Positions 8,354 to 14,368 of a stretch of 14,368 nt of DNA are shown piece by piece. Source of the stretch: Entrophospora sp. SA101 (taxonomy: Eukaryota; Glomeromycota; Glomeromycetes; Entrophosporales; Entrophosporaceae). The notes below the pieces were generated by a model, which did no database searches, was not told where the DNA came from, and saw nothing but the letters and a program-made list of their open reading frames with translations. The DNA lies in contig CAUDNR010000885.1 in assembly GCA_958430865.1 (NCBI GenBank), positions 1 through 14,368 on the forward strand. The letters are read 5' to 3'. The first letter of the stretch is position 1. Every line of letters starts with the position of its first letter. The translations under genes and the position numbers were made by a program.

Positions 8354-10795
8354 ATGCCACTATCAAAAAAAAAAAAAAAAAAGCATATTAAAAAAATAAC
8401 TCAAGAATGTGTAAAAAAGGGAAAGGTTTTAAAAATAAATAGTACAATCGCTCAAATCGATCCAAAAAATTTGCCAGTTCTTGAACGTGCTATATCTGAT
8501 TTTAAAGAGGCTCAATCTTCTAATACTTCTTCTCTTTTAAATTGTCAAGAAACATTATTTAATAACATACGTAATATGACTGATGATTCTAAGTCAAATG
8601 CTCTTGATCTATTTGATAATATGAAATATCCAAAAGGAAGAAATCAAGGAAAAAATTATTTCTCCTCATATACAAAAAAAAGCAATCGATTTTTTAAATT
8701 ATGGATTGTATAAAAAAAAAAGCACAATTAAAGATTTGGAAGAAGAAAATAAAGAACTAAAAAGTCAAATCAAGAAGTTTGGAAAAGAAAAAGAAAAATT
8801 GATTAAAAAAACACAATCGTTGGGTGCCAGTAAACAACATTTTAAAACAAAATCTGAAAAAAGAGTTTCTACAATTAGGTCTCTTGTTCGCAAATCTGGA
8901 AATTTTTCTGAAAATGAATTTAAAAATCAAGTTAAATCTTTAAAATAAATAAGAATGAATATTCACCACAAATGGTTTGGCTTGCAACAAGAATTACCCA
9001 GGTTGGACAAGTATCAATGCATTCAACTGTAGAATGTCTACAATTAGTATATCAATTCTTAATCGGAGAAAAACCAAAAAAATGGTTATCACATTCAACA
9101 TTAAGTACTTGGCATCAAGAAGTAGCCAATTTAGAAGTTCATTCAACCATTACACAACTTTCTGAAGTAAATAGTTATGGTATAATGGTTGATGAATCCA
9201 CACATGGCGAAAATAAATATTTGGTGATTGTTTTTGCATTTTGGAGCTATGTAGAAAACTTTCCTCTAGCAAAAGTTATTGAATTAAAGGTAATTTCAAA
9301 GTGTGATAGTGTGACAATTGCAACAAATGTCCTTAATTTGATTGAAGAGAAGAAGCTTGATCCAAAGGCATGTTCAGTGTGGATTACTGATAATACAGCT
9401 TACATGTCAGGAAAACATAATGGTGCTGTTTTGAAATATAATCGAATGTCATCAAGTAATGCAGTTAGAATTGGATGTGGACTTCATATTATTCATATTG
9501 TACTTACAAATTTTGAGCAGGCAGCATTTGGTAAAAGAAAAAACACTATTGGTTTTTCGAGAGTAGCCCATCCATTCAATTTACTTTATTTAACATGGAG
9601 CCTCCATAATGGTTATGATTCAAGTGATAAAGATAAACCAATGAATATAACATCAGAGAAGATTAGAAAATTATATGATTCTCTTCTTGGATATCATTTC
9701 ACCCAATATCAATTACCACTACAATCATGATGGGGATATGAATTACAGCCTGCTAAGCAATATCTAGAACGATGTGAAACACATATAAAATTTGCCAATT
9801 GGTTCATTAGCAAAATGGAGAATTGTCCTAAAACACCATCATCATACCTTAATGACTGGAAACTTTTTTTAAGTTGGTTGACAAGCACAAATTTAAATGT
9901 TCAAATATGTTGCTTAGTTAGATTGGGTGAAATTTTCTATGAACCATTGATGCAATTTATGATTGGTCGAGATCCACATCCAAGAATTTATACAGAATCA
10001 GGATTTAAAAACCTTCCAAATGGCAGAAGAGCACATGAAATGCCAGACAAAGTTACAGAATGGTTATCATTCCTTAGAGATTTAAAAGAAAATTTTGATA
10101 TAGTATTTGGGCAAGAATTATTGGAAGCACTCGAATTGCTTGATTCAGATGAATGGGGTTCATTGTATGATAGCTTAGAAAGAGGTATAATTAAGGCATT
10201 AGAACATTTTGAAAATTGGATGTTACCATGGTTACATTTACCTTTATCTATTTGTCGTCTTGGAGGAGATAATGGCCAGGCATTTGCAAGAAGCTATTAT
10301 TATGTGTTTTTTAGTAAATCTTGGGTAAATGAACCTTCACAAATTGAAATTAATTATGCTGAACAGTTACAAAATGATTTAGAAAATTTTTTTACTGATG
10401 ATTTTGGTTTACAAAATCATCTGACACAAAATCAAGAATTTAAAAAAGAATTTGAAGAATTTTGCAATACACTAGATCCAACCCTTTCTAATTTTCAATT
10501 ATTATATTCATTTGTAAAGGAAAAAATTTATTGTATAATCATTCATCAGCAACAAGTCGAAGGATTATTTAACAAATTAGATCTTAAAACACATGATAAT
10601 ATGTCAATTAATACTAAAAAAGCTAAAATTCAACTCACTAATGGTCCAATTGATAAGATAAATATAGAGAATAATTTAAATGAAATCAGAGCTCAACAAA
10701 AGAGACAAAAGTTAAATGTTTTACAAGAAAATATTCAACAACATTATGGTCAAAATTATGCAAATTCATTATATTCCAATTTATTTCAAAACTAA
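8354..10795 (+). pseudogene. Broken RNase-H-fold (hAT-like) transposase
   Basis: The reading starts at ATG 8354 (MPLSKKKKKKHIKK, very basic). It passes into another frame near 8706-8713, within or beside A runs, and continues through a Lys/Glu coiled coil (8721-8800). Four bases missing at 8938 relative to copy 1 shift the frame again. The main body (8945-10795) carries VDEST (Asp codon 9191-9193), ITDN (Asp codon 9389-9391), a GCGLHIIHI Cys/His block (about 9473-9499) and VEGLFNKLD (Glu codon 10559-10561), giving a plausible D-D-E triad. A TGA at 9728-9730, just before WGYEL, interrupts this frame. The Cys-x2-His block and the C-terminal VExLF pattern recall hAT transposases, but I see no BED zinc finger or usual C-terminal dimerisation block. 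The protein would be about 810 residues if continuous. Stop TAA at 10793. Confidence 0.8.
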
Positions 10796-11127
10796 TAATG
10801 AACATTATATTTTTTAAATAAAATTGCAAATAATATGATTTTTTGCCAATTTTTATTTTTTTTCTAGTCATCACAGTAATATTGTGAATATTTTTGGAAA
10901 CTCTAAGCTACAAAACAATACAAATTTTATTTTTAATAAATATGGTTTGTAGAGTTATTTAGACCAATCTAGTAATTTATATAAAATAATAATTTCAATA
11001 ACTTTTTGTTTTGATACTTTGGGTGTTTACAAAGATAATTTAGTCTAAATGAAAAAGAAAGTTAAACTTATTTTTTTTTTCATGAATGAAAAACATAAAT
11101 CTTTATTTATTAAAATTACACACAAAT
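10796..11127. other. Transposon interior, 3' of transposase
   Basis: This AT-rich noncoding stretch lies between the transposase stop codon and the right terminal repeat. AATAAA at 10817-10822, 22 bp after the stop, may be the poly(A) signal of the transposase gene. Nothing else was recognised. Confidence 0.45.
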
Positions 11128-11540
11128 ATTTTCAAAATCTATCTAGTCCACGAATTTTTTAGCCACAGTCATGAAAATAGTATCGAATGAAAGCTTAGAA
11201 CACATACTCATTCACTTTATCAGTTTAGTTTTACTATGCTTGATTATAAAAACTATATTAAAAAATGATTTAAAATAAAATAATAAAACAAAAACGAAAA
11301 ATATTTTTTACAAACAAAAAAAAAAGGTAAGCCAATATTTTTAAAATATAGGCCATAAACTACTCTCATACCAATTTTCGACAATAGTTTATTTGATAAT
11401 TATGGAGGAGATGGAATTCGAAATTCGTTAATTTTTATTTATTAAATTTTTTGTAGGATCTGCAAAAAAATCTCTACATATTAATTTTTATATGGTACCA
11501 TATATAATTTTGATCTACATATTTGACCGACCACCCCAAT
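11128..11540 (-). repeat. Right terminal inverted repeat
   Basis: This is the inverse of the left terminal repeat in ordered conserved blocks, ending CGACCACCCCAAT at 11540. It differs from the left repeat by many substitutions and small indels, including an extra TTTATTTA-like stretch near 11433. Confidence 0.85.
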
Positions 11541-11547
11541 GGCACAT
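11539..11547. repeat. Target site duplication, right copy
   Basis: ATGGCACAT, an exact copy of 7779-7787. Removing the element and one copy gives the presumed empty site ATGCATGGCACATTGTCTC. Confidence 0.8.
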
Positions 11548-11661
11548 TGTCTCTACAACAGACTTGTAAACAAAATATTGTAATTTTTCTCTTCAAATGT
11601 AATTATTAAGATCTTTTTTAGCATGATAAGATAGAGTGCATAGAGAGCTTTCAGAAGTATA

Positions 11662-11907
11662 TTAACATAGATTGTGTTGGTATTTCTGAGAGGAAAGGGA
11701 GTTAAGAACAAAGCCATTTTTATAAGATATTGTATTATTTGGTTTTCTTTTCATCAATAATCTAACTTTACTTCCTTTTCTGAGACTTTAAAATTTCTCA
11801 TCTGTTTTTATATATATCTTATTTTTTAGTAAAAAAAGTCCTACTTCTTGTATTATTCCATTGACTGGTGCTTTTTTTCTAACTTCTGTTCTTGACTTTG
11901 TTATTTG
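11662..11907 (-). pseudogene. Possible decayed lysine-rich ORF
   Basis: On the minus strand one frame is open for 39 codons, meets TAA at 11790-11788, then stays open for 41 more codons to TAA at 11664-11662. The text looks protein-like (KAPVNGIIQEVGLFLL, KNKIYIKTDEKF, LRKGSKVRLLMKRKP) and is basic. There is no ATG near the beginning. It could be a remnant of the virus-type region to the right. I recognise no family, and chance is not excluded in AT-rich DNA. Confidence 0.25.
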
Positions 11908-12514
11908 TTAATTTCATCCACCAACAGTTGTAGTCTTGTTTTGTAAACTTCTTGATATAATAGACAATCTAACCCTTTTCATAACTTGTGAAGATATTTT
12001 AACTGCATTCCTCCCCCATTATATGTGCTACCCAGATCCCAAATGTACAAAGTGAATTTGGGCCAGCCTGTTAAAAAATCCCAAATCCCAAACTACTTTG
12101 TACACCCATAACATTCTGTTTCCCAATCAATAAATACCCAGGATTGTGAAAGTGAGCAACTCTTTTGTTACACTATATGCTTATTGGTTAGGAAAGCAAG
12201 GCAGAAAGATTGATCTACATTTGGGAATGTACAAGGATGTTGTATAAATGTAGGGTTTCTAGGACAAAACTCGTTTTTTCAGAGACAATTTATCAAGTTT
12301 ATAGCCACAAGGTGTTCCAGAAGCCTATTTCATGAATTTCGATATCATTATTTTTTTATATCATGTATATCCACAAGGACCTGTAGGTGTTGATTTAATA
12401 TCAATTTACTATGTGATGTAATCCAAGAAAAAATTTTCATTAGTTAGCAAAACTATAAATTAATAAAATTTTCAAATTAAACATTTCAGTGATCTATATA
12501 AAAATAAAACAAAA
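11908..12514. other. Intergenic stretch with palindromic motifs
   Basis: About 600 bp with no convincing gene. It holds an imperfect hairpin (12045-12103) and a related motif at 12216-12236. The bases just before 12515 are very A-rich, as expected for a promoter of the following ORF. A 38-codon open stretch at 12305-12421 lacks a start codon. Confidence 0.4.
12045..12103. repeat. Imperfect hairpin with GTACAAAGT arms
   Basis: The left arm GTACAAAGTGAATTTGGG (12045-12062) pairs with the right arm CCCAAACTACTTTGTAC (12087-12103), leaving a 24-nt loop. Outside it, TCCCAAATGTA (12037-12047) is exactly inverted as TACATTTGGGA at 12216-12226, and ATGTACAAGG follows. This may be a small MITE-like remnant. 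Confidence 0.45.
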
Positions 12515-12871
12515 ATGTTATCTTATATTACCCAAACTTTTAACTATATTGTTAAAGCAATTTCTTATCTAGATGACAGCAAAGACCTGTTCAAGGCAGG
12601 AGATCTAGTAGAGTTCAGAAAAGTGATTAAGTATATGAAAACACCAAAGTTAACTACTCAAAAGAGACCAAGAGCTAAAGCTATTTCATCTGGGAAATAT
12701 GCTAAAAATAAGGGAGAAAAGGTTCCAGATTGAAGAAGGTGCATTATCCCAAAATACAATGAAATAAAGAACCAAATTTTAAATCCTGAGAGCAAGTATT
12801 ACACTACTGCTAGAATCAATAATTTTATAAAGGAAATTGAAAAAATTGAATCTGAAATCAATCAAGATTGA
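12515..12871 (+). pseudogene. Hypothetical basic ORF interrupted by one TGA
   Basis: From ATG 12515 the frame runs 72 codons to TGA (12731-12733), then stays open another 45 codons to TGA at 12869. The first part is basic in its second half (KTPKLTTQKRPRAKA); the second part ends in an acidic/Lys helix (NNFIKEIEKIESEIN). Composition is continuous across the stop, so a 118-codon ancestor with one nonsense change (CGA to TGA would suffice) is plausible. No family recognised. It lies beside the TBP-like remnant and converges with it. Confidence 0.45.
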
Positions 12872-12916
12872 AATTATATCTAAAACAATTAGTCCTCATA
12901 ATTATTAATATTTTTT

Positions 12917-13737
12917 TCATCCTTTTCTACCAGGAGTTTTAGGCTGAGGAGGATCATGAGTAGGAACAATTACAAATAGATTTGAAGCTTCATATTCGAA
13001 AATTTCACCCCCAAGAAGTTATAGATTTTGAAAGCATCATCATATGAAGTTGCAGACATTATATTTATCTTCCCACTAGGCCAAATAATAACTCGAGTTT
13101 TCTTTCCATTAGATTCAAATATAATTGAAAGCTTTCTAATAGATTCAATGGCATCAGCTCTAAAGATGATTTTAAATGGAGGTGGATACAAATCACCAGC
13201 AAGAATAGAATCAAGCTTTGAAATATCAATGAGTAAATTAGAAGGTAATATCATATGATACTTAAAGTTTAATAATGAAAGATTACTTTTAATTATTTCA
13301 GCTGTTTCAAACTCAGTAAGTCCATTAGATAGTTAATGAAGGTTTGAACAGCAATTTCACCAGATTGATAGTCTTCATCAATGACCCCAAATACTTGTAA
13401 ATCTCCACTTTTAGGAAAATAGCACATTCTATAATTCTTTGAATCAATTAATATGGCAAGATTGAAAACAAGACCCATCACCAACTTTTTTTTGTTCCTT
13501 GAAAGTAGGTATTGTCATCAATTTTTTCTTTTTAGCTGTTAACTTCTTGGATTGAGTAATAAAGTTCTCAAAACCTTCATAAGTCTTGTGAATGAAATTG
13601 CTATTAATAGCTACAATATCTTTATTAGGGTCAAGTTGTTCACCAAGGGTTTTATAATCAAGGTCCTTCACACTAAGTTTAATTGAATATACACAAAGGG
13701 CAAGGGTTAAGTTGCTAAATTTAATATTTTCACACAT
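12917..13737 (-). pseudogene. TBP-like transcription factor of giant-virus type, frameshifted
   Basis: TBP-like factors of nucleocytoplasmic large DNA viruses bind promoters for the viral RNA polymerase. ATG 13737 opens a frame with the N-terminal strand region (NLTLALCVYSIKLSV) and GDGSCF, then shifts near 13460-13480. The next frame has NYRMCYFPKSGDLQVFGV, the first-lobe strand and loop pattern (FPxxGxxQxxG), and shifts near 13325. The third frame (to about 13003) carries the second lobe with IIWPSGKINIMSATSYDDA. A final shift in a G5 run at 13007-13011 leads to the Pro-rich end (PTHDPPQPKTPG) and TGA at 12919-12917. Order and spacing fit a two-lobe TBP fold. Three one-base shifts mean it is dead unless they are assembly errors. 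An AT-rich stretch directly precedes the start. Assignment is by motif recognition only. Confidence 0.6.
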
Positions 13738-13851
13738 GTTTTAATATATTTTTTTTCAGAAGTATTAATCTAAATATTTATAAGTCTAAATTGAAATTTC
13801 AATATGAATACTATCACTAATCCTAAATAGAGAAGCCTTTAGATCATCATA
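13738..13851. other. Short AT-rich spacer
   Basis: A gap of 114 bp between the TBP-like start and the next minus-strand ORF. It probably includes the promoter of the TBP-like gene (T-run at 13750-13757 on the plus strand). No gene seen. Confidence 0.4.
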
Positions 13852-14106
13852 TTAAATCTGATACCACCCATGAATTCGATCTCCAACCCTCCTATGAAGC
13901 AATTTTACACAAAACATTCTAATAAGAAATCCTAAATCTTGAGGGCTAAGAGGATCAATGACTTTATCAGAATAAAATATATAGAAATCAGAAACCAATT
14001 CATCAATACCTTTTAAGAAATAAAGATAATGTCTTTTTATAAACAAAATTAGATCACAAAGATGTCTACACATAATGTAAAATATGTTAATGCTATGTGT
14101 AAACAT
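13852..14106 (-). CDS. Hypothetical protein, 84 aa
   Basis: An ATG at 14106 opens 84 codons ending in TAA. The first half is hydrophobic and aromatic (NIFYIMCRHLCDLILFI), the second half mixed (DKVIDPLSPQDLGFLIR, then basic KLLHRRVGDR). It is not a clear membrane protein. It lies just upstream of and collinear with the TBP-like remnant, with a compact virus-like spacing and no intron signals. I do not recognise the family. Given the state of its neighbours it may be a fragment of a longer broken gene. Confidence 0.4.
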   Translation of the reverse strand: MFTHSINIFYIMCRHLCDLILFIKRHYLYFLKGIDELVSDFYIFYSDKVIDPLSPQDLGFLIRMFCVKLLHRRVGDRIHGWYQI

Positions 14107-14203
14107 TTATATATCTAAATTATAATGAATGTTAATACTGTGTATATTGTTACACGAATGACGATCATTTTTTAGCAATTGAACAAATAAATTCCAATAA
14201 AAA

Positions 14204-14314
14204 ATGCCAAATCATCAAAGAATAAGAGCAAGAGAGCAATAAAGAATTCGTGCTAGAGTTGCAGAAATAAGAAGACTACGGCACAGATCACCTATAATCA
14301 TTAATTGCTTATAG
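14204..14314 (+). pseudogene. Tiny arginine-rich ORF with internal TAA
   Basis: ATG 14204 starts 36 codons ending at TAG 14312, interrupted by TAA at 14240-14242. On both sides of the stop the text is Arg-rich (HQRIRARE, then RIRARVAEIRRLRHR), which argues that the frame was once continuous. Such peptides can be DNA-binding or virion-packaging proteins, but the length is too short to assign. Confidence 0.3.
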
Positions 14315-14368
14315 TAACAATTGGTCAACTTCAAAATACTAAAACAAAAAAAAATTATATCATTTTAA

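Larger units (their letters stand above)
7786..11540 (+). mobile_element. DNA transposon with long terminal inverted repeats
   Basis: This is a complete element of about 3.75 kb. Its ends are ATTGGGGTGGTCG and CGACCACCCCAAT, and it is flanked by a target duplication. The inverted repeats are unusually long (about 430 bp left, 413 bp right). It carries one transposase-like gene (8354-10795) on the plus strand, broken in at least three places, so this copy is not autonomous. Long terminal repeats with a 9-bp duplication recall Mutator-like elements, but the transposase looks closer to the hAT-type RNase H group (8-bp duplications). I therefore leave the superfamily open. A truncated relative lies at 1-1133. 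It inserted about 300 bp beyond the Sfi1-like gene, between host-type and virus-type DNA. Confidence 0.88.

Noticed and set aside
12305..12421. 38-codon open stretch (PQGVPEAYF, YPQGPVGVDL)
   Set aside because: No start codon, bounded by a stop, and no supporting splice context; too weak to call.
9728..12733. TGA read as tryptophan (mitochondrial or plasmid code)
   Set aside because: Spliceosomal introns and nuclear gene families argue for nuclear DNA, and the intact kinase frame contains no internal TGA; CpG decay explains the stops.
13028..13258. Plus-strand ORF opposite the TBP-like remnant
   Set aside because: Antisense of the second-lobe frame, which carries recognisable motifs; the plus reading has none.
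1..14368. CRISPR array, tRNA or rRNA
   Set aside because: No regularly spaced repeats, cloverleaf or rRNA-like segment was seen on either strand.

Overview
The window looks like nuclear DNA of an arbuscular mycorrhizal fungus (Glomeromycotina, Rhizophagus-like). It is very AT-rich, its genes have many short introns (66-117 bp), and it carries a TKL-type kinase of the lineage-expanded sort that opens with a CxxC...CxxC segment and an NWTSGN motif. The assignment is inference from gene content.

Layout. (1) 1-1133: a truncated transposase fragment abutting a solo left terminal repeat of the same transposon family. (2) 1141-1869, minus: a decayed Fanzor/TnpB-like RNA-guided nuclease gene. (3) 2420-3844, minus: a two-exon kinase-like gene whose protein starts MGC and has lost the HRD aspartate, with a 5'UTR intron just upstream. 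(4) 4233-4601, minus: a decayed ORF of unknown family. (5) 4619-7477, plus: a 13-exon gene that I could splice into a 604-residue Sfi1-like centrin-binding protein; one of its twelve introns has the terminal and branch signals of a U12-type AT-AC intron. (6) 7786-11540: a complete 3.75-kb DNA transposon with terminal inverted repeats of about 420 bp and an 8-9 bp target duplication. Its RNase-H-fold transposase has at least three frame breaks. (7) 11548-14368: a differently organised region with a TBP-like gene of the giant-virus (NCLDV) type broken by three frameshifts, plus broken or orphan small ORFs. It resembles a decaying endogenous giant-virus segment.

How the parts relate. The kinase and Sfi1-like genes are the two apparently intact host genes, transcribed divergently from an AT-rich interval. 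The rest is mobile or foreign DNA in decay. The two transposon copies differ mainly at CpG-derived TG/CA positions, and the in-frame TGA codons in both transposases, and possibly in a viral-type ORF, fit CGA-to-TGA change. This points to cytosine methylation of repeats followed by deamination. No rRNA, tRNA or CRISPR array was seen.
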